In this document: positions 43,730-53,331 of the stretch, in pieces
Numbering within the stretch: the stretch's first letter is position 1
Layout of the letters: each line of letters opens with the position of its first letter
Source: Cyanobacteria bacterium SBLK
GTDB lineage: Bacteria > Cyanobacteriota > Cyanobacteriia > Cyanobacteriales > Spirulinaceae
NCBI GenBank assembly: GCA_017746715.1
Contig: JAGHZQ010000034.1
Coordinates: 124,001 to 188,000, forward strand
DNA length: 64,000 nt
Direction: 5' to 3'
Notes under the pieces: model-generated
The model's database searches: none
Told to the model about the DNA's origin: nothing
What the model saw: the letters and a program-made list of their open reading frames with translations, nothing else
Made by a program: the position numbers and the translations under genes

Positions 43730-44572
43730 TTACTCGAAAGAGGGTTGCACGCGAGCGTAGAAAATCCCTTGAACCTTGACTTCTTCGGGATCGTCAGCCC
43801 CCAAGTCCGTATCCGAGGGTTGATAGCTGATAAAGTTGCCGGCAATTTCTCCAGTACGTCCGTCAACTTTGGTCACCTGTAGAGCCATTTCTCCGACTCC
43901 CGTTTGATAGCGCTTGACATTGGCGCGCTCGAATTCTTTCGCATCGGCACCCGCCGGAATGGCAACGGCATTATCGTAACCGCTTGCAACCCCGCGGCCT
44001 TTCGGATCGAGGAAAACCGAGCCTCGGTAGGAAGGAACGAAATATTCTCCTTCTAAATTAACTGAAGTATTGAGGGCTTCGTATCCAGCCTCGCTCTTAG
44101 CGACGAGTTGCTTCATGGTAAACATGAAAGGAACTTGTTCGCCTCCCGGAAGTTGGACGGTGATGGGTTGGAAATCAATGCCATCTTCTTCGGTGAAAGT
44201 TAACACGCCTTCTTCGTCAACAACGAGGGTTCCCGATATTTGATCCAGGCTGGAAGTATAGCGCGTTAAGACCTTACCTTGAACGAATCGGGCTTTTTGG
44301 CGGCGATTGGCAGCTTCTTCTTCCACAAAATAAGTTTGGGGTTCTATGCACATCCCGGAAATTTTATAGGTTTGACCGGGTTCGAGGGGAATCGAGCCTC
44401 GTGCGGTTTCCTCTAGAGCAGGGCATAAATTAGCCAAGCCGGTGTTGAGGATTTCATCGTAGGTCAGTCGTCCCGATGTGGCATCGGCGGCACTGGGGGG
44501 TTCGCTGCAAGCTGTGAGAAAGCCCAAACAAAGGGCAAGAAAAGCAGCCATTAATGCTCGATAGTATTTCAT
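43730..44572 (-). CDS. psbO: photosystem II manganese-stabilizing protein PsbO
   Basis: PsbO is the 33-kDa lumenal protein that stabilises the Mn4CaO5 cluster. The 280-residue precursor has a signal peptide with a lipoprotein-like LTAC at the end, LTYDEILNTGLANLCPALEE, the two cysteines of the conserved disulfide (NLCPAL and GMCIEP), VPSYRGSVFLDPKGRG and the C-terminal segment VKVQGIFYARVQP. Lengths and motifs match cyanobacterial PsbO. The untranslated region upstream of 44572 starts with a T run and a HIP1 site. Confidence 0.97.
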   Translation of the reverse strand: MKYYRALMAAFLALCLGFLTACSEPPSAADATSGRLTYDEILNTGLANLCPALEETARGSIPLEPGQTYKISGMCIEPQTYFVEEEAANRRQKARFVQGKVLTRYTSSLDQISGTLVVDEEGVLTFTEEDGIDFQPITVQLPGGEQVPFMFTMKQLVAKSEAGYEALNTSVNLEGEYFVPSYRGSVFLDPKGRGVASGYDNAVAIPAGADAKEFERANVKRYQTGVGEMALQVTKVDGRTGEIAGNFISYQPSDTDLGADDPEEVKVQGIFYARVQPSFE

Positions 44573-44853
44573 CTTTTTTGTTAATCTCGAACGAAGAAAA
44601 GGTTTGGGGAATAATGGGAAAAGAAGACGCGATCGCGCCCGATTCCCCCGCTACTCCAAAAAGGAAACCCGAAAAGGAAGCTCGACAGGGTTAACTTCCC
44701 GTTCGAGCAAGGGTTCTTAAATTTCAAATTGCTTATTGAGCTACTGATACAGAATTGTACACGGGTGCGCCGTTTTTCCCTAGTGCAGGGGATATCCCCT
44801 TGGAATTCGAGACGTTTTCGCGCAATCTAGAAGGGAACGCGAATGGGAAATCT

Positions 44854-45171
44854 ATGAACGAATCAGAGAATTTAGAATCGTCGCCTCTCGAGGCTCGATT
44901 GACAGAAATGCAAGAGACGATCGCCTCTTTAGCGCAAAACTATCGCGGCGACGATCGCGCTTTACTCTCGATTTTGCGATCGCTCGAAGCTATCCATCGC
45001 CAGATTCGCGAGGAGTTATTTTTGCCAGCTCTACCCGATAATCGGCGCGAGTTGTCTCGGTTATTGCGGGATCTTGAAGAAATGGGGGGCTGGCCTTATA
45101 TCGAACGAATGCGATTGCGGGCATTTTTAAAGCATTTAGAGGAAAATTCCCCGCAAAACGCGCCAATGTAA
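44854..45171 (+). CDS. hypothetical protein upstream of pds, 105 aa
   Basis: The helical 105-residue protein (LEARLTEMQETIASLAQNY, LSILRSLEAIHRQIREELF, RLRAFLKHLEENS) has no signal or membrane segment and is conserved-looking but unrecognised. The ATG at 44854 is used; the longer frame begins at a TTG. It precedes pds by 62 bases and may be co-transcribed. Confidence 0.6.
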   Translation: MNESENLESSPLEARLTEMQETIASLAQNYRGDDRALLSILRSLEAIHRQIREELFLPALPDNRRELSRLLRDLEEMGGWPYIERMRLRAFLKHLEENSPQNAPM

Positions 45172-45221
45172 CAATTGGCAACGTAGAATGGCATAATGAG
45201 AAAAATGTAAACAAATTTTAA

Positions 45222-46643
<1,422 letters not shown>

Positions 46644-46805
46644 GGGTTTGTTTTTGTCAAGATTGTTTGTTAATCGTTGAACCTGCTTTCATTGGAAATT
46701 TTAATTTCCCTCAGTCCCCGTTGAATGGGACAATCCTAATGGCCGATTGCCTTCGGTCAAAACAAATCTTGGCACCCTCTCCCTCGGAAACCTTTCACCG
46801 GATGA

Positions 46806-47738
46806 ATGCTGCAACTGCCTAAACCCGAACAAAAACCGCAACTCTCTCTCGCATCCCTTGCAGAGGCTTACGAATACTGTCGCCAAGTGACGGCGACTTA
46901 TTCCAAAACGTTTTATCTCGGTACTTTATTGATGCCGATGCCAAAACGTCGAGCAATTTGGGCAATTTATGAATGGTGTCGGCGCACCGATGAATTGGTG
47001 GACGGACCGAAGGCGCGATTTACTACGCCCGAAACTCTCGATCGCTGGGAAAGCAATTTAGAATCGGTCTTCGCCGGAAATCCGGTGGAGATGCCCGATG
47101 TGGCGTTGGTGGATGCGATCCAACGCTTTCCCATGGACATTCAGCCTTTTCGCGATATGATTGCCGGACAGCGCATGGATTTATATCGCTGCCGTTACGA
47201 GACTTTTCGGGAATTGGAGCTTTATTGCTATCGGGTAGCGGGGACGGTAGGACTGATGACGAGTCCGGTGTTGGGTTTTGCCAGCGATCGCGGTTTGGTA
47301 CCCTGGCAAAAAAACGACCGGGGAGAGGCCACGGAGGAAGCGATCGCTTTAGGGATTGCCAATCAACTCACGAATATTTTGCGAGATGTGGGGGAGGATG
47401 CGGAGCGAGGACGCATTTATTTACCGTTGGAAGATTTGGCGTTATTCGATTATACGGAAGAGGATTTATTTAAGGGAGTGGTGGACGATCGCTGGCGGGA
47501 GTTGATGCGTTTTGAAATTCAGCGCGCTCGCAAGTTTTATCGATCTGCCGAGCGGGGAATTAGCGCCCTGACGCGAGATGCGCGGTGGCCGGTGTGGTCG
47601 GCGCTGATGCTCTATCAGGGGATTTTAGATGCGATCGAGCGCAATGATTACGATGTTTTCTCTCAGCGTGCTTTTGTGCCGAAATGGCGGAAGATGGGGT
47701 GTTTGCCCATCGCTTGGTTGCGAGCGCAGGCGCTTTAA
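46806..47738 (+). CDS. crtB: phytoene synthase
   Basis: The 310-residue prenyltransferase joins two geranylgeranyl diphosphates into phytoene, the first committed carotenoid step. The two aspartate-rich Mg2+ motifs are visible as CRRTDELVDG and LTNILRDVGEDAERGR, with YCYRVAGTVGLM between them. It follows pds by 162 bases, the usual pds-crtB order in cyanobacteria. The gap between them holds small hairpins (GTCCCCGTTGAATGGGAC, GGAAATTTTAATTTCC). Confidence 0.96.
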   Translation: MLQLPKPEQKPQLSLASLAEAYEYCRQVTATYSKTFYLGTLLMPMPKRRAIWAIYEWCRRTDELVDGPKARFTTPETLDRWESNLESVFAGNPVEMPDVALVDAIQRFPMDIQPFRDMIAGQRMDLYRCRYETFRELELYCYRVAGTVGLMTSPVLGFASDRGLVPWQKNDRGEATEEAIALGIANQLTNILRDVGEDAERGRIYLPLEDLALFDYTEEDLFKGVVDDRWRELMRFEIQRARKFYRSAERGISALTRDARWPVWSALMLYQGILDAIERNDYDVFSQRAFVPKWRKMGCLPIAWLRAQAL

Positions 47739-48093
47739 TCAATGAACAATTATCAATGAGCAATTATCAATTTTGGGGCGATTTCAGTTGGTATGGGCAA
47801 GGCGATCGCGGCGATCGATTTGTCATTAGATTGTCCTCTTTATCGCGATCCGCTAGGGATTGAAAATCCCTGTCTCATACGCAAAATCCATTGAAATGGA
47901 TTGCGATACGGCTAAAGCCATGCTCCGCGATCGCGAGATTTTCTCTCAAATTGAGGAGTACAGTCCTCTTGAGAGGACTTTTTGTATGAGACGGGGAATT
48001 TGATTCCCCGGCGGATCGGAACTGAGAGAGTTATTATCATTACGAAAATCACTTTTGAACGTCCATGAATTCTTAGAAACTTAGCTCTACCGT
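47739..48093. other. gene-free gap after crtB
   Basis: These 355 bases lie between convergent genes. About half is the hairpin-rich element at 47847-48017; before it there is a short direct repeat (AATGAACAATTATCAATGAG AGCAATTATCAAT pattern) typical of degenerate cyanobacterial intergenic DNA. No coding frame with a ribosome-binding site is seen. Confidence 0.6.
47847..48017. repeat. 171-bp element with imperfect terminal inverted repeats and serial hairpins
   Basis: The ends are imperfect inverted repeats of about 38 bases (GATCCGC, GGGATTGAAAATCCC, GTCTCATAC, AAAA on the left; complements on the right). Each arm itself contains a hairpin. Between the arms are ATCCATTGAAATGGAT, GGCTAAAGCC and the palindrome AGTCCTCTTGAGAGGACT. 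It has no ORF. It could be a MITE-like mobile relic, a bidirectional terminator for crtB and the convergent gene, or a structured RNA. Confidence 0.65.
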
Positions 48094-48714
48094 TTAACGA
48101 ATTTGCGATCGGTTTTCATCGAGGGAGGTTTGGCGATTTTGCCAGATTTCGTAGAGTTTGAGTCCGACTTCGATGGGAATTCCGGCGAGGGGAAAGATGA
48201 GTTTGACGGTTTCGATACCTCCTGCAAAGGCAACATCGAGCCATTGCATGAGAGTGCGATCGCTATCTTCTTGTTGCAGGGCAGTTATTTCGGCTTCGAC
48301 GATTTCGGGGGAGAGGGTTTCTTCGCTCTGGTTTTGTTGCAAGTCTTGGAGGAGTTTTTTGATTTGCTTGAGGGCTTCGGTGACTTCTGAGGATGGGTCG
48401 ATCTTGTCGCCTTCAATGTGGTCGCCTTCAACATTGCCAATAATTTTGGCATTTCCGTCTCCCGTGTTTTTAATAATATTGACGCTTTCGACATTCCCAC
48501 TAAACTCAAATTCGGAAGATTCGGCCATCACTCTATCTCCTCTAGCGCTATTGATAATCTTAACTTCTTTGGCTTGAATTTGATATTTGGTGTCAGAGGG
48601 CGATCGGGTTTGGTCTTCGGGGAGAGTGAGTTGGGTCAGTTCATAGTTGTAAAACTGGCAGCGATTTTGGATTCCTGATATTGCTCGATATATTTCAAGA
48701 TGGTTCGCATTCAA
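48094..48714 (-). CDS. hypothetical protein with repeat-like middle and C-terminal hydrophobic helix
   Basis: The 206-residue protein has a middle region of short beta-type repeats (SGNVESVNIIKNTGDGNAK, IIGNVEGDHIEGDKI), a helical coiled segment (EALKQIKKLLQDLQQNQSEE), and a hydrophobic helix (GGIETVKLIFPLAGIPIEVG) near the end. The beta repeats resemble those in NACHT or effector-associated proteins, but no family is certain. An internal start at 48528 (MAESSEFEF) would give 144 residues. It converges on the crtB region. Confidence 0.5.
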   Translation of the reverse strand: MNANHLEIYRAISGIQNRCQFYNYELTQLTLPEDQTRSPSDTKYQIQAKEVKIINSARGDRVMAESSEFEFSGNVESVNIIKNTGDGNAKIIGNVEGDHIEGDKIDPSSEVTEALKQIKKLLQDLQQNQSEETLSPEIVEAEITALQQEDSDRTLMQWLDVAFAGGIETVKLIFPLAGIPIEVGLKLYEIWQNRQTSLDENRSQIR

Positions 48715-48796
48715 CTGTTTTTCCCAGAGTTGTTGGAGAGATTAAAGTAACTCTCAAACCCTTCAATTCTAACCAATGCAGCAGGGCGATCGGCGA

Positions 48797-49129
48797 CTAA
48801 GCGATCGCAAACTCCGTTAATTTTCGATCTTCGGGATGATAAAAAGCGAGAACGATATCTTCTTTGGGAACGCCGCGATCGAGTAAATCTTGAGTAATTC
48901 CCTCCTCCGTTTCATCTCGTTCCAACCAAAATTTTCCCTCAACAACGCGCAGGTGCAAAATGGTACTGTGAACCCGGCGATCGCTATTCCAGCCAAAACT
49001 AATCAACAAATAACTATCCCCATCAGCGATCGCACTCAACTCAATCTCTCCTAGACTGGGCCGATAACGAGCATAATCGTTAACGATTTCTCGTGCAATC
49101 TCGCGATATCGTTCTAATTGACGATCCAT
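48797..49129 (-). CDS. xisI: XisI-family protein (fdxN element excision controlling factor)
   Basis: The 110-residue protein has the XisI pattern YREIAREIVNDYARYRP, SYLLISFGWNSDRRVH, RDETEEGITQDLLDRGVPKE and ILAFYHPE-type end. In Anabaena XisI and XisH are needed for excision of the fdxN element by XisF; most cyanobacteria carry extra copies without any element, so the role here is unknown. It overlaps xisH by 16 bases. Confidence 0.88.
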   Translation of the reverse strand: MDRQLERYREIAREIVNDYARYRPSLGEIELSAIADGDSYLLISFGWNSDRRVHSTILHLRVVEGKFWLERDETEEGITQDLLDRGVPKEDIVLAFYHPEDRKLTEFAIA

Positions 49130-49533
49130 TTGACAATCTCCTCCTGTTCTGGATTAAAAACAAAGAAAGAAATCTGGCATTCTTTCACAAAAACTTGAAT
49201 TGACGGACGTTGAAAGAAATTGTTATAAATACGTTCTGGAATTGCGAGAAAAAGAGAGCGCTCCGGTTCTTGTTTAGCAATAAATGTTAAGTATAAATAA
49301 TATTGTCCGACGGCACGCTCTAATTCTGTAACGGGTGAAGGAGTGCGAAAAACCTTAATCTCAACGGCAATTTTTTTCTCGGATTTTTGAGCGGCAATAA
49401 CTTTTTCAGCACCTAGATCGGCATAAACGGTTAAATCTTCAAATTCGATTGTCAATGGATCGTCAGTTATTATCCAACCATCCTTGACCAGAGCAACTCT
49501 AACAACATTATGGTAAAGATCGAGTCGGGGCAT
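49114..49533 (-). CDS. xisH: XisH-family protein (endonuclease-like)
   Basis: The 139-residue protein starts MPRLDLYHNVVRVALVKDGW and contains a PD-(D/E)XK-like core (DLGAEKVIAAQKSEKKIAVEIK, with D and ExK) followed by RAVGQYYLYLTFIAK. XisH is always paired with XisI. No xisF recombinase or nif gene is in the window. The pair is transcribed xisH-xisI as usual. Confidence 0.9.
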   Translation of the reverse strand: MPRLDLYHNVVRVALVKDGWIITDDPLTIEFEDLTVYADLGAEKVIAAQKSEKKIAVEIKVFRTPSPVTELERAVGQYYLYLTFIAKQEPERSLFLAIPERIYNNFFQRPSIQVFVKECQISFFVFNPEQEEIVKWIVN

Positions 49534-49562
49534 ATAAGAATTAGATTGGAAGCAACTAATCT

Positions 49563-49784
49563 CTAGTATAACTCCATTTGACGATAATATTCTTCCATTT
49601 CGGCATCAACTTCTTGGTGATAGGCTTGAATATCTGCCGTAAATTCTTCAAACTCGCGATCGCTATTAAAAAACTTACCCGCAAATTTCATCCAAGGATG
49701 TTCGGGTTGGGACGAGGAAACTTCATCAAAAACTACAATCTCTTTCGGTAACTCGTGGAACTGGCAGGATGCCAGTTTTATCGA
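49563..49784 (-). pseudogene. antitoxin-like ORF without start codon
   Basis: Read directly after the stop of the DUF2079 gene, in the same frame, is a 74-codon segment (SIKLASCQFHELPKEIVVFD) ending in AYHQEVDAEMEEYYRQMELY. The end resembles small cyanobacterial DUF2281/antitoxin-type proteins (EHPWMKFAGKF and EEFTADIQAYHQEVDAEME). No ATG, GTG or TTG opens it; the N-terminal DNA-binding part is missing. It may be a truncated antitoxin relic or use a non-standard start. Confidence 0.35.
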
Positions 49785-51200
49785 TTAATTACGTTGATAA
49801 AGAAAGACTTCATTTCGGCGATAAATGCGATCGAATCGAGTATTATTTTCCAAAGCATCAATTAATCGAGTCACGGTTTCTCGAGAACTGGCAAAACCGG
49901 GATGATGGCGATCGAGTAGAATATATTTAAAATTTTCTAACTCCTCAAGTTCGGTTTCAGGCCTGGGAACTTTGATAACTTGACGATGGGTTAAATAAGG
50001 AATGAGTTGGGAAGGTGCCATAACTGGTTCTCGGGTTTGAATCAACGCGATCGCTTCTCGGTTTGCCTGCCAAGTATCGAGAGAATCCAAATAAATTGTG
50101 CCAAAAAAGTAGTATTTCCCTAATACTAAAAATCCTAAAAGACTCCAAGCCAAAATAACTTTTCGACTGCGAATCCATGTTTTTCCCGCACTTCTGGCGG
50201 CAACAAGTGCCAAAATCAAAAATGGAAAAATCGGTACGGCATAATGTTGTACGAGGGTGCGCTGTCCGAAATGATCCGAGAGAATATTTAACATTAATGC
50301 CGGCATTGCTGAAATTAACGGCGCCAAATAACGGGGAAACAATCCCCAAAAAACAGGCACGAAAAGTAAGGCTAAATATTCTAACGCGGACAAAGAAAAA
50401 ACTCGCCCCCAAATGAGATCGGGTTTGAGAATAAGACTGAGGGCAATTTCTAAGACTGAATCTCCTAAATAAGCATAGCGAGAAATTGAATCTTGTTCCG
50501 TACCGAGAAATTGAGGAATGATCGCTTGAGTGGTGATGAAAAACCAACCCGTCCCCGAAAAGAGGGCGATCGCCCCATAAAAACGCCGTCTCTCGAAGAA
50601 AAACAACCAAAACCCCGTCGCAGCCACGGTAAGGGAAAGAACGGCTTTACAGCTTAAAATCAGGGCAATACAGCCGCAAAACCAAACCTTCTGTTTCGCC
50701 CTCGCTGCTAAAACCGCCCCCAAAATCCCCGGAATGGCAATAACTTCAGGATGAAAACCGTAAATATTAACATTAAAAATGAGGGGATAGAGTAAATATA
50801 CACCCGCCATCATAATCCCATCGCGATCGCTCAAACCTGCCTGTAAAGAAACTCGCCAAGTCAACCAACACCCCCATCCGAGAGCGATCGCTTGGATGGC
50901 AAACAACCAATGCACGGTCGGATAAATCTTATAAAGTAAAGCAAAAGGATAGAAAATAATGGCCGCATGATCTGCCAAAAGGTGAAATTCTTGATAGCCC
51001 CAAAAAGAAACAACAGGAGGCAAACCTCGACTAATCAAATAAACATATTGATCGAACCATCCCAGATCGTAAGCATTGGATTTAAATAAAGCGTGTCGGA
51101 GGGTTGCGAGGAGAAAAAATAAAATTGTACTGCCAACACTCATTAGTATCGGGTAACGGTTGGAAGTCGAAAGAAATGGCTTTTTTCCAAAGTAAGTCAT
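49785..51200 (-). CDS. DUF2079 multi-pass membrane protein
   Basis: The 471-residue protein has about ten membrane helices and the DUF2079 signature: FKSNAYDLGWFDQYVYLISRG (with the DLG..DQ acidic pair), FHLLADHAAIIFYPFALLY, and YGFHPEVIAIPGI. The fold is like GT-C glycosyltransferases, with a predicted acidic site in the first periplasmic loop; the substrate is unknown. It may act in cell-envelope glycosylation. Confidence 0.85.
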   Translation of the reverse strand: MTYFGKKPFLSTSNRYPILMSVGSTILFFLLATLRHALFKSNAYDLGWFDQYVYLISRGLPPVVSFWGYQEFHLLADHAAIIFYPFALLYKIYPTVHWLFAIQAIALGWGCWLTWRVSLQAGLSDRDGIMMAGVYLLYPLIFNVNIYGFHPEVIAIPGILGAVLAARAKQKVWFCGCIALILSCKAVLSLTVAATGFWLFFFERRRFYGAIALFSGTGWFFITTQAIIPQFLGTEQDSISRYAYLGDSVLEIALSLILKPDLIWGRVFSLSALEYLALLFVPVFWGLFPRYLAPLISAMPALMLNILSDHFGQRTLVQHYAVPIFPFLILALVAARSAGKTWIRSRKVILAWSLLGFLVLGKYYFFGTIYLDSLDTWQANREAIALIQTREPVMAPSQLIPYLTHRQVIKVPRPETELEELENFKYILLDRHHPGFASSRETVTRLIDALENNTRFDRIYRRNEVFLYQRN

Positions 51201-51288
51201 ATTCAGCGCGTCGATCGGGTTCGTTTGTTGGGAAAGCGGGCAATCTCTAACCCGAAAAAACAGTATTATATCTTAAACAATGAAGGTT

Positions 51289-52323
51289 TTAATTGTCCGC
51301 GATCGAATCGCTAATAAAGGATAATAAATTATTTTGATTGAGAACGCGAAGTCCGTACAAACTGGTTAGACTGTCTGTTAATTCATCTTTAAGATCGAGA
51401 ATGACGAGAAGAGCGCGATCGGGACTAATGCCTAACGTTCCTCTAAATTTAGAATATTTTTCAATATGTGTTTGATAATCTCCAGTTTTGCATTCTATCC
51501 ATAGAGGTTCGCCTTCAATCAAAAAGAGCATATCTAACTCAAAATCCTCTCCAGTTGCAAGGACGATTTGCGAATTGACGAGAAGCTGATATTGAACTGC
51601 TTGCGTTGCTAAAATTTCGACAATTTCTAATTTAATAAAACGCTCGAACCAGTTTCCATCAAAGAAACGCTTGATACTTCCTTCTTTAATGGTATTGGCA
51701 TAGATAGTTTTATTATTGCGATGATAGCGATATTCTTTTAAAAATGCTCGCTCGAATAAAGTTTTAGCAAATTGAGTACAAGCACCAATTTCTTGAGGAG
51801 GATGAGAAGATAAATTGAGAGAAAAACTTTGGTTTTCATGATGATTGCGTTTGATTTTGAGATAAAGATATTTGACCAGATCGTATTTACGACCGAGGAG
51901 AAGAGCAACATAATTAAAAACGCGATCGTCAGGAGCGGGTTTGTGATAGTTTTTGACTTCAATATTGCGATCTTTCAACCAGGCGATTGCGCGATCGCAT
52001 TCCGGTTCTTCTAGTTCGATTTCTAGAGGAATTTGTAATTTTACGTTGTCTTTTTTCGCAGTTTTTATTTTGGGAGGTAAGTAATTTTCAACTGTTTTAT
52101 AGTCGGGATCGAGTTGTTCGAGGATGCGATCGAGTTGAGTTTGCGTTTTTTCCCGCTCTCGTTCGACAATATTTCTAACTCTCAGGACAGATGCGCCTAC
52201 TGTTATCCCCGCACCAAACCCGCATAATAAGGCAACTCTAGCAGGAACAAGTAGGGAAGCGGTCATCCCGATACCAATACCCACTCCCGCAGCCCAAAAA
52301 CTGTCGATCGCTCTCTCGCGCAT
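51289..52323 (-). CDS. membrane-anchored DUF1887/Card1-like PD-(D/E)XK nuclease
   Basis: The 344-residue protein has two N-terminal hydrophobic helices (about 8-50), a coiled and central alpha/beta region (50-200), and a C-terminal nuclease-type domain. There NWFERFIKLEI is followed by FELDMLFLIEGEPLWIECKTG, giving E/D (D264), E277 and K279 of PD-(D/E)XK enzymes of the DUF1887 type, where Card1 is a CRISPR-linked member. No clear CARF ligand-binding domain and no CRISPR are present. The membrane anchor plus nuclease suggests a defence or DNA-uptake role; that is inference. Confidence 0.65.
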   Translation of the reverse strand: MRERAIDSFWAAGVGIGIGMTASLLVPARVALLCGFGAGITVGASVLRVRNIVEREREKTQTQLDRILEQLDPDYKTVENYLPPKIKTAKKDNVKLQIPLEIELEEPECDRAIAWLKDRNIEVKNYHKPAPDDRVFNYVALLLGRKYDLVKYLYLKIKRNHHENQSFSLNLSSHPPQEIGACTQFAKTLFERAFLKEYRYHRNNKTIYANTIKEGSIKRFFDGNWFERFIKLEIVEILATQAVQYQLLVNSQIVLATGEDFELDMLFLIEGEPLWIECKTGDYQTHIEKYSKFRGTLGISPDRALLVILDLKDELTDSLTSLYGLRVLNQNNLLSFISDSIADN

Positions 52324-52380
52324 AATCGATCTTGTTAAAACAACTCAATCTATTGTATCTGAGTTATTTGTGATTACTCG

Positions 52381-53052
52381 TTACTTTTTGCTCTCTAAAT
52401 ATCGTCGTGCGGCAAGGGCGATCGCAGGAGGGAAAATGCGATGTTCTTGTATTTGAATGCGGGCGTGCAGGGTATCCGAGGTATCCTCGGGTAAAATGGG
52501 GACGACAGCCTGTATGAGAATGGGACCGCTATCGACTTCAACGCAAGCTAAATGAACGGTACATCCCGTTACTTTTACCCCTGCTTTTAAGGCTTGTTCT
52601 ACCGCTTTAACGCCGGGAAAACTGGGGAGTAAACTGGGGTGAATATTGATAACGCGATCGCGAAACGTGTCGAGTAAAGTTGATGTGACAATTCGCATCC
52701 AGCCTGCCATAATAACCCAATCGGCTGCATATTCTTGTAAAGTTTCCACAATGGCGCGATCCAATTCTTCCCGACTTTTGTAATGTTTGTGATTTAAAAG
52801 CACGGCGGGAATACCGAGATTTTTTGCTCGTTCTGCGGCTTTGGCTTTGGGTTTATTGTAGATGAGAACTTGAATTTTAGCATTGAGTTGTCCTGCTTCA
52901 ATGGCTTTGGCGATCGCTTCAAAATTGCTCCCGCTTCCAGATGCTAAAACCCCTAAATTTAAAGTTTGTTCGAGTTTGATTTCTTCGGGGACAATAGGAG
53001 GAGAAATTAAAGCTGGCGTGTTTTGAAAATCTGTGAATGCTGTTTTTACCAT
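52381..53052 (-). CDS. purN: phosphoribosylglycinamide formyltransferase
   Basis: The 223-residue GAR transformylase uses 10-formyltetrahydrofolate in purine synthesis. Motifs: LGVLASGSGSNFEAIAKAI, VIMAGWMRIVT, the catalytic NIHPSLLPSFPG (Asn and His) and the aspartate-containing VDSGPILIQ. A 30-residue N-terminal leader precedes the fold. The gene stands alone by spacing. Confidence 0.95.
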   Translation of the reverse strand: MVKTAFTDFQNTPALISPPIVPEEIKLEQTLNLGVLASGSGSNFEAIAKAIEAGQLNAKIQVLIYNKPKAKAAERAKNLGIPAVLLNHKHYKSREELDRAIVETLQEYAADWVIMAGWMRIVTSTLLDTFRDRVINIHPSLLPSFPGVKAVEQALKAGVKVTGCTVHLACVEVDSGPILIQAVVPILPEDTSDTLHARIQIQEHRIFPPAIALAARRYLESKK

Positions 53053-53175
53053 AGGAACTTGAATAAGTTGAGTTCAGTCGAGTATGCTAAGCATACAAAG
53101 AAATCCTGCGTTTCTTAAGTACATTATGATAACCGAATCACGATACCATAAAGAAGATTAACAGAAAAGATTAAG

Positions 53176-53331
53176 ATGAGCGATCGCACTGTCCCATCAC
53201 AAACTTCAGGAGGTATTCCACTCGGTACTCCAAGTCAAATTAGAGATAATGATGACGAGGATATGAAGCGATCGCTAAGACGGGAACTTGATATTGCTTC
53301 GGCTTTTAAGCAGAAATTCGCCGATTCATAA
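53176..53331 (+). CDS. small hypothetical ORF, 51 aa
   Basis: ATG at 53176 opens a 51-codon frame (MSDRTVPSQTSGGIPLGTPS) ending with a helical, charged tail (MKRSLRRELDIASAFKQKF). Its last 26 bases overlap the end of the convergent membrane protein gene. AAGATTAAG before the start is a weak ribosome-binding site. The amino acid composition looks protein-like, but no family is recognised. Confidence 0.4.
   Translation: MSDRTVPSQTSGGIPLGTPSQIRDNDDEDMKRSLRRELDIASAFKQKFADS

Noticed and set aside
42742..44572. sigF-psbO as a functional operon linking sigma factor and photosystem II
   Set aside because: A strong hairpin at 43667-43713 separates them and sigF is expected to have its own promoter; adjacency alone is not evidence.
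47850..47890. GGGATTGAAAATCCC and ATCCATTGAAATGGAT look like the ATTGAAA ends of cyanobacterial CRISPR repeats
   Set aside because: There is no regular repeat-spacer spacing and the units differ from each other; no cas genes are present. They are hairpins within the 171-bp element.
48158..48577. 139-codon plus-strand frame antisense to the hypothetical at 48094
   Set aside because: It mirrors the codons of the minus-strand gene and has a Ser/Leu-rich, unstructured composition.
48797..49533. xisHI as evidence of an fdxN-type excision element
   Set aside because: No XisF recombinase, nif genes or att-like repeats are visible; xisHI homologues are widespread without any element.
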